A model generated the notes under the pieces. The model was not told the DNA's origin. It ran no database searches and saw only the letters and a program-made list of their open reading frames with translations. From contig NC_086247.1 of the NCBI RefSeq assembly GCF_021018805.1, forward strand, positions 118,703,094-118,767,093: a stretch of DNA of 64,000 bases, written 5' to 3'. Within the stretch, counting starts at the first letter, position 1. Each line of letters starts with the position of its first letter. This document shows, piece after piece, positions 13,092 to 25,800 of this stretch. This stretch comes from Prinia subflava. Taxonomy: Eukaryota > Chordata > Aves > Passeriformes > Cisticolidae. The translations under genes were made by a program, and so were the position numbers.

Positions 13092-14264
13092 ATGGAGCTG
13101 CTGCAGTTTTCTTTGGCAGGAGAAAGAGCTCAGCTTTTGTGCAGATGAGGCACCTCATACTGGCTGAGGTGCCCAGTTACCAAAGACCAAGTGTGGACCT
13201 CTCCAGTCTTAGTGCTTACCAAATACCATGAAAAAACCCAAACCCAGTAAGGTCATTGATGTTTGGAAGGATTTTTAGGAATGAAGATATGTAGTACTTA
13301 GACTATCACTCATCACCAAATCTTCTCAGGCCAGGAAAGAAGTAAATTAACTATAAAAAGAGGCTTAGGAACAGGACTTCACATTGTTTGCTGTGCAAAG
13401 GATATAGTCCTTATCCTTTTGAGGAATAGAGCACATTTAGGCCCAGTGTGTTTGGATTCCAGCTAATTCTAATTTCATGAAAGGGTCAGTATTGTAACAT
13501 CAACATATAAATATTTACACTTCTCCTCAAAAAGAGATCCTCTCTAAAGTGTTCATCTTTCCAGAAATGATACTTTATGAAGTGTCAAACTCATAAGTGA
13601 AATAATTTATAAATAATGTGTGTTTACAATACAAGAATGTGTTAAACTTCACAGATTCCAGAGGATACTCTTCTATAAAAGCACATGGTGTAGAGAGGTA
13701 CAGAATTTGGGTAGCGCCATAAAAGAGGTGCATTTGTTTGTTGACTCTGAGTAAGCCAGAGCTCCTGTGAGCACTGAGATATTCCTTGTTAGAGCAACCA
13801 TGAGACCCCTCACGCAAGGAAAATTTATTTGCCAGCTCTCAGGATATATGCAGAATATATGCCTTATTTTGTTCCTCCATCTTGATACAGAAAGTAATCA
13901 TTAAAAACCTTTCTGATATAATTAGTACTCTGTCAAATTTTCCAGGAGTTCTCATTGCTCTTAAGCACCCCAAGCAATTACTGTGCTGGGAACCTGCCAT
14001 GACCGTGAGCTCACCTTGAAATCAAATTACTAATAGCAGGACTGATTCTCACTTGAGGCAGTTTTTAGAAAAGTGTGACTGATTGCTGCAAAAGCTACTG
14101 ATAAAAGAAAACCCACATGCATTATCCTGCCTTCTTGCAGTGACCAGAGCCCCGGTTACACAAAGAGATATGTTACTGCTGACCACGTGTCAGAAGGAAA
14201 TGTGAGAACTGCAGGATCTGTGGGGAACCCAGGAGAGCCTGCAGACACAACTACTACAGATGTA
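13092..14264. other. non-coding stretch, nothing recognised
   Basis: AT-rich, unique-looking DNA with no open frame of note and no repeat I can name. Confidence 0.5.
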
Positions 14265-14329
14265 ACAGGAAAATAGTTAACATTACAGGAAAATAGTTAC
14301 CATTACAGGAAAATAGTTAACATTACAGG
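14265..14329. repeat. 20-bp tandem repeat, 3.2 copies
   Basis: The unit ACAGGAAAATAGTTAACATT occurs at 14265-14284, 14285-14304 (one A-to-C change, giving ACCATT) and 14305-14324, followed by a partial ACAGG at 14325-14329. This is a young minisatellite-like expansion, judging by the near identity of the copies. Confidence 0.95.
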
Positions 14330-15782
14330 TGTGTGCCTTCCTCTGACTAAGCTGTGATGTCTAATATGCATGATCTTAATTTGCCACCACCTCCTACTGA
14401 CCTGAGTAATCTTTAAGGGCAATTTCAGCTTCTCAGCCAGGCAGAAAGGAAATGCAGCCCTTTCTCTGGGAAAGCCATTGCACCTAGGGAAGTGTCCAAG
14501 TACCAATGTGTAAACTTCCTACACTTGGTTGTGCTGGGCAGTGTTGCAAGTGGAGCAAATTGGTCACTAATCCCAGAAACTAAAGGCCCAAGCATTGGCA
14601 TACTTTAGAGAATATTTGGCAAATGCAATGGAACAACAAGCCTCTCCATCTGTAAGCAATCCTGTATGGTTTTCAGTGAATTTAGAGGAGTCAGGTACTC
14701 GGTTTCTTAGGCTGTGTCCTGAATGTTTATGCATGGGGCAACCCAGAGAAGCCACTTTGCTTGTCCTGGAAAGATGGAAAACTTCAAATTCCTCTAGGTT
14801 TAAACACATGTGGAGTCAGAAGGCTGATAGAAACCAGCATCAGTGTGATACAGGTGCCTCCAGCTGATCTGCCAAAAGCATGGATCTGTTTCAGCCCTCA
14901 ACAGTTTGTGTGTTAACTGAATCCATAGCAGCTTAAGACACGTTGCTTTTCTGAATCATAAATGCATGATACCTACTTTATCAAGCAAAATATCAGCCAC
15001 AAACTAATGGGCATGACTTACCTCATTTGGGAATCAGACACACTCCAGGTTGTGCAATGGATTATATGCACATCCCCTAAGGCCTATTAAAATTGATTTC
15101 ACAGTTTAGGTACTGAATAGATCCAGGCAAATGATCGGGGCAGATTTCCCCCAGAATTAATAAAACAAACAGCCTTTGGCAACTGGATCACTGAATAAGA
15201 AGCATTAATTGAAAACCCACCATTAAACGTGATTGTTAGTATGCCGCCTGCACAGCGTCAGAGAATCAAAGATAACTTCTAGGAAACCCTCTAAATCCTG
15301 GATGTAAAATGAGTGTGAAAAGAGCAGGCCAAAACTGTGGACAATACTATACAGGCCACCTGCCAACAAAGTTTGCAGATCACCCAGCAAACTGAAGCTC
15401 GACATGTCCTGGCAGACAGAAGGAAAAGTGGAGCTGAAGCCAATTTTTCTCAGTATTTATCAACACTATTATAGCACTGTAGCAAGAAAAAAATTCCAGT
15501 TAGATGATTGACAGGGTTTCTTTACATCTTTCTTCCCCTGAAATATATGCCAGAAAAGTGTCAGCTGAGACATCTGGGAAATCCTGAAGGACAAACTGTT
15601 CAAAAAGTTTAGCCACAATCCATGAAAGCTAGATAAATCCCAGTCTGAGTGATATCAAAACCTCAGCAAATGAAGCTGTATCTGGACCAACAGGGTCCAG
15701 TGGGCTGGACTTTTTATTTCAGGCTTGAGTGACCAAAAAAATAACCAAACCACTGAGAAGGAATGATAGGAAAACACTTCCA
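14330..15782. other. non-coding stretch, nothing recognised
   Basis: No coding signal and no repeat I can name. Confidence 0.5.
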
Positions 15783-15812
15783 TAAAATCATAGAATCATT
15801 TAGGTTGACGCT
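15783..15812 (-). mobile_element. CR1 LINE 3' tip (very short)
   Basis: TAAAATCATAGAATCATTTA followed by GGTTG is the complement of the CR1 3' terminus. Only about 30 bp can be matched by eye; the remainder is either lost or too diverged. Confidence 0.6.
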
Positions 15813-18800
15813 TGTTTCCTTGGCATAAAAATGCCTTTGGAGAGGCTGGGAGGTCCTTCACAGCCAGACAACAGCCGGCACTGTTGGTAAGAGTGAAAAC
15901 AGCCTTCTGTGACCTGACATGTGCTTCATTTCTGGTGAGGGGATGAAAGCACTTGTGATGCGCTGTGACATTTCTGTCAGTCCTCAAAATGCACTTGATG
16001 TTCCCGCAGAGAACATCATGTTTGTGCCTTGCAGGGGGATGGGAGGGTCTGTCCCCTCCTCCCTCTGCTGCCCCTGCAGCAGAGCTGCAGCAGATTCACA
16101 TCCTTTGAGGGTCCCTGGTGGGTGCCCGTGGGCTGAGGTGGCACAGAGGGCAAATGCTGCTGCTGCTATTCCGCAGTATCCGGTCCCCTTCACTTGTAGA
16201 GAGAAGGGGTGGGATGCAGCCTTCCATGTAATAGAAATTCAGTATGCTTGAGAACCTTTTGCAGCGTTTTCTATCTTAGCGAGAAAGCCTCATGACAGCA
16301 GTTATTTTGCAATCCCAAGAAAGCCAGAAATGCATTTTCAGAGGCCAGAGCTGCCCAGCCCTGTCGGCACTCTAGCAGAGAGTGTGGGCAGCAGCAGAAG
16401 TGGTGAAAAGTGAGCAAAAAGCTAACGCTGCTTTGGAGCGCAGTAATCCCTTCTCCAGCATTGTTCAAGCCCCAGACACACACTGCTTTTCCTAGAGAGA
16501 CAGGGTCACATCCTCAGCTCCTATCAGCTGGCACTGCTCCACCAACCGCAGTGCAGCTGACGCGGCCGGGCTAATTTGCTCCCACCAAGGATCTGACCTG
16601 CCGTTTTCTCCCTGACAGCATCCCTTAAAAGATACATGATGTTCTGCAGGGCCAGGCTAATCTGCTTGTGGAGGAGGGCTCGTTGTTCAGCCTGCCGTCC
16701 TTATCGCCCGCTCTCGCCAGAAAAGCAGGCCAGGCTGGGTGCTGGTGACAGCCCTCTTCATGCGTGGGTCTTGCTGAGACTGGGAGAAGCCTCATGCTGC
16801 AGAAAGGGCCCAGGAAGAGGGGGAACAGCCGTGGCTATGAATCACCCCAGAAACAAATGATTCTATGGGTAAATATGTGGAAATGGCAGGATACTGTAAA
16901 GTGTGACAAAGGCTTTTATCCCAGAGCAATGAAAGCCTCACAGCACCCCCACCTCCCTCTTTCCATGCCATCTTGGAAGTATGCTAATTATTGCTCTGAG
17001 TGTGAATACTCCATGTCTGTAATAAGTCACTCTAAAACAAGCAAGTTCACTGCTCTTTCCAAGCAAAACAATGCTGGATTATGAAGAAAAGACTGCTGAA
17101 AACATCTGGACAAAACATGATTTTAGTGGTCAGAAAGCTATGATTCAGCAATAACTGATGGACTTCAGAGAGGATGATTATTTAATTGAAAGTGTTTCCC
17201 TGTTGTGTTTGCTGCAGCAGGGATCAATGCAGTGAAGACAAGTAGTCCTGCAGAGCTCCAAGGCTCTCTTAGCAATGTGTTGGGACAGGAGACATGTGGA
17301 CTCTTCTGCTGTAAAAACCTATAAAAAATGATTTCTTGGTTTCCTGTTGAAAAAGCAAACAAGACTGGTACACACTTTGTCCCTACCACCATCCACAAAA
17401 TGTGAGGATGCTGTGGCCCTGGGAACTGGCATATGGCTTTAAGGAAACCATTTAGGACTGACTGACAGGCAATGTTATTGATGGAAGTGCTATCTTGTGA
17501 TGATCCAGTGGTGCTTGTTGGCATTCCCAGATCCTTTTGTGTCCCCTCATATTTCACAAGGGAAAAATTCTCTCTGCAAAGTTGGACTGCATTGTTACAA
17601 AAAGGATGGGAGTTTCACTCTTCTCTGAACTGTGCGTTTCTGAGTGATGCCATGTGTTTTTCTGAACTTTAGTTAACATCAGATCATCTTGCTGTTCTAA
17701 AGGACAGAGAAGCCTGACTTAAACAAATGAGTCCAGAACTGGACTGCTTTTTATCATGCTGTTTTTTTCTGTTCCCATTTTATGGCCCTGAATTTTCAAG
17801 GGCATCATTGAATTAATCTTTTCAATTTGTTTTAAAGCCTGCCTGAATTTTCATAATGGGCTGAAAATGTATATAGAGAAGCCAAGATAATAACTTCAGA
17901 AGGAAAGGTATTGCATCATGTTATGGTACAGGAAGCACAGAGGTATGCTGAGTTTTTCCTTACAAAGACTAGACACCTTTTTATATAAATAACCTTGAAG
18001 TAAGAGCATTACTGTAACAAAAGCTTCACCAAGACCTCCTTAAATGCCTATTAGCAGACTTTATGTATGATATGAACTGCAACATCACAGAATTCTACTT
18101 AGCTATTCCAAAAGACAGTGCAGGCTGGGACTAACAATTATACTAATGCACTGTGTTGCTTAATTGAAGGAATTTATAACATAAAATAAATGTCAGAGTT
18201 CAAAGCCAAGTATGTGCGTGTGTGTGAGAGAGAGAGAGAGAGAAAGAGTGTATGCAGGTAGGGTTGTTGTCAGCTGGAGCACTAAATACAACCCTCTGTG
18301 ATTTTACATCTGGGAAAATATCCAGAAATCCTTTCTAAGCAATAAATTATAGGCTTGTGGGACAGCAATGATATACAAGCAAAGCAGCACCTGTAATGAG
18401 CTTGCAACCATCACTGAGACCTGGGAACCTTAATGCCCATTAATCTGAGAGGAAAGAGTAAGAATGTGCCAACGATGCTAGAAAGACTCATAACATACCC
18501 ACCTTGTCTCCCACCTGAGTAAGTGCACAGACTGTTAATGAGAACACCACTTTTTCCCCCCTATCATCTTCCTGGAAAGTATTTACTTGTCAAAAATAGT
18601 TCACAAGGTCATGGTACAATAATTTTCACTAGTCATTACTACCTCTGTCAGCTTGGTGACTATACTGTGAACTTGGAAGTGCAGTTTAAAAAAATAATTA
18701 TGAAAGTATGTCTTGATTAGTGTTGATTCATCAGTTGCTTGGTGTATGCAAAAAATGTTATCATCCTTAATTGTTTCTGTGATACTGTGCTCTTAGAGGA

Positions 18801-21800
18801 ATATCCCTCAAAGGAAACCCTTGGGAGAAGATACTGCTCTCAGCTTTTATGATACTAATGTATCTTGGACTACATTGATCAGACTCACATTCCACAGAGT
18901 AGCTTAAAGGGACCATTTAGCATTATTCCCAGCTGGCAGCTCGTTCTCTCTAGTTTATAGATTAGTAAAATGTTTTCCTCATTTTGGTTTATCCTGTGTT
19001 TTAGCCTACATTAATATTTAAATTGACTTGGAACAAACAAGTTCCCTTTGACGACAACAATTACATTTTGATGAAACTAAAGTGAAATAAAGGCCAGCTT
19101 TGGGGTTTATTCTTCCATCTTCTTCTTGATACACACTGACTTCCTTATTACATCTCCCAAAGAGAAACTGACTGTAGGGTTTGTTGTGAAGTGCCATGAG
19201 ACAATGGCATTGTACTGCTCGGTGAAAAAGTCTTTTGTTCAAGGGCTTTGATCAGAAAAGCACTTCAGTAGGTACCTAACTTTCAGCACCAGGAGTAGGC
19301 TCCAAGTCCCTTCGTGCTCTGTTCCTGTTCTGCACTCACAGCTCCCAGGGTGGCTGCATGGCTCAGAAGAGCACATAACCTCACTCAGGGTTGACAAGGC
19401 ACATCTTCACAGCACAGATTGCCTGGCAAACCCCCTTCTCCAAGGTCACCTAAAAGGTGCTCTTTGCCCAGCCCCTTCAAAGACAGGTCTGTGCTCTCAG
19501 CGCATGCAGAGCTCAATTTCCAAGTCTTGGCTTATGAATTATGACTTGGATTGCTTGGATAAATAGGGTGATTGGTGAAAGTTCTTTGGTTCCAGTGGTG
19601 GCTCTGTGTCCATTGGGTCAATCAGCCAGCTAGTTCCTGTCTGCACTCCTTGTGTGCTATAGGGGTGGCACGAGGAATATTTCTGGTAGTGAAACCCTGT
19701 TGCTGTGGAGCAGAAGGACAGTCTTGGGAACAGCTCCTCACTGAAAGGCTTCTCCAAGAGCGAGACAGCTCAGATAGCCCAGAGAGCAGCAAGAGCTCCA
19801 GTCCTGCATTCCAAAAATGCAAGGTCCTGGCACCTCCATGGAGCCTGGGGAGCAGGCAGATGGGAGCTCTGCTTGAAAGATTTCATGGGTAAGGACAGCA
19901 GGGACTGTGATGTCAAAACATGGAAAAGAAGCCATATTAGGCAATACTATGGTCAGTGCATAAACCTTTTCAGATCACATATTGTTTTCACTCCCACACT
20001 AGATGGGTCCATTAGATGCTGCACCAGCTACCAGAGGGTAAATCATTTAAAGGGCTCCAATGCGTATACCATACACAGGATGCTTTTCTATACAGACTAG
20101 AGCCAGGGAAATAGCTTTCACAATAAAAGGGTTTTGCTAGAACCTGAGGCATCTGTAGTCAGCTTTCAGTTCACAAACTTCTTCTTATTGAGGGCACAAG
20201 GGTTTTCTTTAGGGTAATCAACAACTTAGGCCAGAAGGCACTAGTCTGTAACACAGACCAAAGAATGCCCCTCTCTTAACTCCTGTGCAAAAATCATTAG
20301 CACTGTTTGGTGTTAGAAAAACAACCAATTATACTGTTAAGCTTTCCAATTGTGGAAAATCCACTACAGCCCTCGTTAATGTTTACTTACCTGCAGTGAT
20401 AAGCAAAAATGCCTCAGCTCATTTGTAGTCTGAACTCATCTGGTTTCAACCTGCATCCAGTGAGCCTTATTATATCTTTCTGTACCACAAGAGCCCTGAT
20501 ATGTGAAACTGCAACATTAGCTAGAAAGAAAAAAGCATAGGGGTGATATTCCACGGGAAATTAAGGTTCAGGGAGATAATGATGATGCTCCTTCAGTGAA
20601 TACATGTAGCAGTGCATGTCACCTTGCAGAACATAGCCTGGAGCTGCATTTTTGGGGTAATATACGTCAATCTCCTGGGACAGGAATTGCATTCTCTTCC
20701 CGGAGTCTAACGTCAATTACAGTCTCTGTCTTATAAGATGCTAAAACTACAAAAAGGGTCAACATATGAAATATTCATGCTGACATTTCCTTATAGTACA
20801 TCCTTTCCTGGATCAGCCATTTCCTTAGCAATAGCTCTGTATCATACTGTGCTCCCCTGCTGCCCCTCTCCCCCTAAGCCCTGTCAATTCACCTGCCCTT
20901 GAGGCTCCTTTGGCCTCTTTCCAGGAGAAATTCTATGATGTTTCTTTTGCTACGGCTCTGCTTGGATTGCTCTCAGCCTATGCAGTCTCTAACCTGTCTG
21001 TGTTTCTAAGCCTGTGTGATATTTACAGTTGGTCTCTGATACCCAGCACTATCCTGACCCCCATTCTTGATATAGTTTCATGCTTCGTTGCACCACACAG
21101 TCAAAAAAATTCTATCAATGAGCAGTTTATAGAATGCATTGTACAACAAAGCAGAGTGAAAAACAAAGATTTTTACATCTTGCAACAGGAGAAATCATCG
21201 CAAAACTCAGGTTAATTTCACATGGAAATGTTTTAATTTTGAAATGTCTAAAGCATTTCCATGTATGAATGTTTTCTTTCAGCAAAGTTGCATAAGAAAT
21301 TTATTTAGGTAAATCTCTCTGCAAAATCTTTTCAAATCTTTTCCTTTTAGGAAATTGGCCCTTTACAAAAAATATAACACAACAAAGCAAAAATAATTGA
21401 CAAAGTATCTTTCAATCTGACTATGCCTAATTATGATTAGCAAACTTGTGCTGGAGGGGTTTTATTTTTTTCTTTTGTCTGGTAACAACCATATGTGCTT
21501 CAGGTGATAGATAAATAACATCATCCTGATTGAGATGCAATTGCTAGTTCACATGGTGGTTCCTCATTTTAAAGTATTTAATTTCCTAATGTAACCTTGG
21601 GTATCTTATCATGCTGTACCTCACCCCTGTGTTTTGAGCACTTCCTTTAAAAATCACAACATGAGGAGTATTTTCTGGTGTCTGTCACTTCTTCCCTTTG
21701 AGGCTGAAATTCTGCAAAAGAGGGCAGAGATATTGCTAGTGATAGCTGTTGTCTGTACCACACATTTCCTCTTTTCTCCCACTTTTTTGGTAGAAGAAAA

Positions 21801-22580
21801 TTTTCACTGCAGAGTTACCCCAAATTATTCTAATCATATAGCTGTCATCTTTTTAGTTTAATTCACTAAAGCCTGGGATTTGTAAGGATCATAAATCAGG
21901 GCTTGTTTATCTGGGGAGAGCTATGGAGTCAGACATGGCTTTAAGTTGCTCCTCCACTTTGATGGTTGTGCTGGACTAGCTCTTATATGAATGTTTGTGA
22001 GGTGATATCCTGACAGTGAAAAGGGCTGATGTGATGTGTTTAGAAAAGAAGCACTCAGGCAGCCTGCCCAGACACACAGTTTGCTGTGGGCAAGAGGGCA
22101 AATTTCACTTTAATCCAAATGTGCAGGTGTGATGATTGGGGCGACTGGAAAAGTGGGTGCATGCCACAGTGCCAGGAAACTGACCTCCAGTCTCCACTTG
22201 GCCATTAAACTGATGGATGCCTGTGAGGAAAAGCCTTTCTGCATCACACCTTTGCTCCATTGCATCCTCCCTTTAGCCTCCAAGACATACTGAGATCACC
22301 ACCTGTTTGGGGAGGGCACTGTTTTACATTCTGTATTGCTAGGAAGCTGATGCCCTGCTTTTGGTAAGGTCTTTGAGGTGCTGCTGAAATAAGAACAATT
22401 AAAAACCAAACAACAGCCTCGAGCACACCAAAGTGATAAAGCAAGTTTGTTCAGAACAAGTTGTCTCACAGAGGGATACTGGGATTGTTTGTATTACCCC
22501 TAGGTAAAGCACTGAACACTTGCATCCTCTGTGCAGAAAAACAAACTGACCCAAATTCTTTAAAATTTCTTTCATTCAAG
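15813..22580. other. non-coding stretch with a GC-richer patch near 16,000-16,800
   Basis: No gene recognised. The part from about 16,000 to 16,800 is richer in G+C and has scattered CpG. A TG/AG microsatellite lies at 18212-18246. The rest is AT-rich and unique-looking. Confidence 0.5.
18212..18246. repeat. compound TG/AG dinucleotide repeat
   Basis: A short TG run (with one CG interruption) passes directly into about ten AG units, then AAAGAG. A simple microsatellite. Confidence 0.9.
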
Positions 22581-22837
22581 AACCACCATTGACAGCAGAG
22601 CCAGCCAGTACCAGCACTGAGGAAAGCAGCATCAGCAGTCCTTTCTCCAGTTTGTGGAGCAGCACCAGACCTGTTGCTTGCTCCGTTCCCAGCACTGTGG
22701 GGCTCTTGGCAGGAGAGCTGACAGGCACCAGGAGGGCAGAGGGGGCTAACCAGGCTCTCTGGCCAGCAAGTTCTGCTGCTCTGCCCTCTGCTAGGAGCTC
22801 AGGCACAGCTCAGGCACATGCCACTGCTCTGGTCAAG
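22581..22837 (+). other. exon-like open block, S/T/A/P-rich if translated
   Basis: A pyrimidine-rich stretch ending TTTCTTTCATTCAAG precedes an open block of 257 bases that ends AAG|GTTTGG, a plausible but not ideal donor. With a two-base carry-in the frame is open throughout and rich in Ser, Thr, Ala and Pro, without any domain I recognise. The opposite strand is also open, so composition alone may explain it. An exon of an lncRNA or of a disordered protein region is possible; most likely it is not coding. Confidence 0.15.
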
Positions 22838-25800
22838 GTTTGGGAATGTTGAGTTCAGTTTCCCTCCTTGGCTGCTATGCCTCAGTCACATTTAGACATG
22901 AACTTGAGACCTGAACATATCTGTTCAGCTTGCTTCTTTTAGTTAGCTGTAGCAACACCCCATGAGTCACCTGGGCCTACTGTGTTTGCTCTCATACACA
23001 TCTGTGCAAGAGCAAAGCCACATCACAGATGCATATCAGGTATTTTGTATATAAAAGGTACCCTGGAAGGCACAGCCAAATGCCCTATCACCGACCCAGC
23101 AAGGGAAGCCAAGCAGCCTTCGTGAGTCATTCTTTGTCAGGAAACAGATTTGCTTTCCACTCCAAGGTACTCACTGAGGAAAAAAGGGAAAGCTGCAGCC
23201 TGTGCTTCTAGCTAGCCCTCTGGTAAAGTCTCTGGGCTGGTGGCACTTGGGTGACTTTACAAACAGTGTAGGGCTCTTTCCATCAGTTCAGAAGCTCCCT
23301 CCTCCCCAGAAGAAGAAATGTGTTAATTAAGTTGGCAAAGCTGTGCAAGCTGGGCTGTCCGGCACTTACAAACTGCCTCTTCAGATCCTCCCAACAAAGG
23401 GATGTCTCAGCACTGTCAGGCCCCAGTCGGTTAACAATGAACAAAATGCTCCTTTGCACTCAGCATGGGCTCACCTCCACAGCTTTGCTGGTTCAGTAAA
23501 CAGGTTTCTAATATTTCTGCCTGAATTTGTCTCAGGAATATAAACAAACAAGGGGCAGTTGCAAAGTCTGTAAATTCCCAGCGTAACTCCTGGGGTTTAT
23601 TTTGGTATCAGCTCAGGTTCTTAACTAGCAGCAAGTCTCAAAAATTTCAGATCTCAAGATCAGAAAACAGAAAGTGGAAATCAGAGAAATTTCTTCTAGC
23701 GAATGACCCCACATGACTTTCCACCTTACAATGACCAAAATTTAGCACGTTTTTCTTTTAAAATCTTTGGTCCTTTCCTTTTTGTCACCATTGAAGTGTA
23801 ATCAACAGCTTTGTTGTTCAGGCTTTTAAATTAGGGACACCTTTGAAATTTCATCTTTGCTGTCTTAGCACATCCAAGAACTTCCTGAAAGTATTTAACG
23901 CTTGTAAATACAGCCTTAGAACACAGAAAATTAAAATACTGTAAGGTGATCAGGCGGAGATCCAGCTGGCTCAGCGTCTCATTTCTGACTTCTGGCAGTA
24001 ATGCGAACCACACAAAAATGCTTCCCTGGAATACTTGCACAGGCACCAGCAATGTGCTGCAGAGGGATTTCCTGACTGATGGACAGTGCCTTCTCAAAGA
24101 CTAGCTCTTGCTGGCTGTTTTCTGTGTTTATTCAATTTCCCGTGTTTTTAGTGAACAAATGTTAGCGTCGTGTTGTCATGTGATAGAGAATTTAGTCTTG
24201 TTTGTGGCACATGCCTGTGAGAGTATGTTTTAAATTCAGTTATATCTCTAAAGAGGACTCTTCCTTCAGCAGTTTATTAGCACTGACAGGAGGACCAGAA
24301 GAGGCTCCATTAGAGACCTGAATCCTTGAAAGGTGACCATCTGACTCTGGTGTCACCTTCAAGCAGCAAATGATCAGGAGCTGGGTAAAAGTAAAAAGTA
24401 CATGAATGTGGGACTTGGGCTCAGGAAAGCAGTGGTGTATGAACACCTGCCAGCAGCCAGGTGCCAAAGATTGTAACACAATAGCTGAAAGCCAGTCAGG
24501 AAGGAGAACTTGGGAGAGAAAAGATAAAGATTGACAAGGATGGGAAAAGCAGATAGGCACAATGTGACATCTTGGGACTCACTACCATGACAGTGGGAGA
24601 GATGTGGCAATCTGCAGAAAAAGGGTCCTGCATAAAATTAACTTGTGATGGTGGAACTTGATTTGCTTTCTTGAAAGTTCAACAGTTCAACTGTTGATTT
24701 ACCAAAACATTGAAATATCAGAGGCCATTGCATTTGAATAATACACTGCTGTGTGCAAGGAAGAGCTCTAGATAGTGGTATTGCAGCTGCCTTCCCAGAG
24801 AAAAATACGTGGAGACATAAGTGGCGTTACAGAGGCAGCAGGAAGAAATAGAGCAGAGAAGCTGTGATGTCTGTCTAGCCTGCAGATAGAGCAACAGATG
24901 TCATGGCAGGGATTTCTGAGAGTGGAGACACCAAGGAATAATATGGCAGCAAAGAAAAGTGGCCTGGAAGCATTCACTGATGTGTTTAAAGAACTGGCTT
25001 ACATCAAGGACAAGGAGGGTCTTGGTTATAGTGATGTAGGTGACACCCAGTATCCTAGATATCTGTGCTTGAACTACTGTGATTGGGGAGACAGTCCTAA
25101 AAACATGTGGAGGTGACAAGAGAACAGACTGGATGAAAAAACATCAGTACTGGATGAAAAGTTGTGAAATGGAGAAGTAACTAGTGTTAGATAAAGCCTT
25201 TGAGATGAGAAGGTACTTGAACACTATGGATCGGGAGTGACTGAGAAAGAAGGAAGGGGATAAGGCAGCCAGATCCTGGACCCAGAGACCATGCATTCGT
25301 ACTTGGGAATCAGAGACACAGCATCAAAATAATACATACCAATGTTGGGAAAGATATATTTAGTCCTAGAAGGAACCAAGTTCATTATGAGGTATTTCCT
25401 TAGAAGCTCTGCAGAAGGTACTCAACAAAAAGCAGAGAGGCAGATGTGAGGAGTCAGAATAAGTGCTGTGGTTGCTCTTACCCAGCTCCCTTTACAAGAG
25501 GAAGGAAGCGCCCTTGAAGTACATGTCTTTTCCCAGAAATAAGCATTTCTCTGGAATTAGAGAATAGGGAAATGGGAGGAAACACAGTCCAGGTGAGAGG
25601 AGAAGTGTGGGGCCTCCAGGTGCAGGCAGAGAGATGGGGAGAGAGCCCACCACAACCTCAGCAGGAGGTAGGTTCCAGCTTCTAGCAACTGCGCTGTATG
25701 GATGACTCCGACTAAAGCATAAACTGAGACCAGAGGTTGGCAGCACCTATGTGTGGTGAAGAGTCACAAAGTCAAGGATATTTGAGTCTACAAATTCCTG

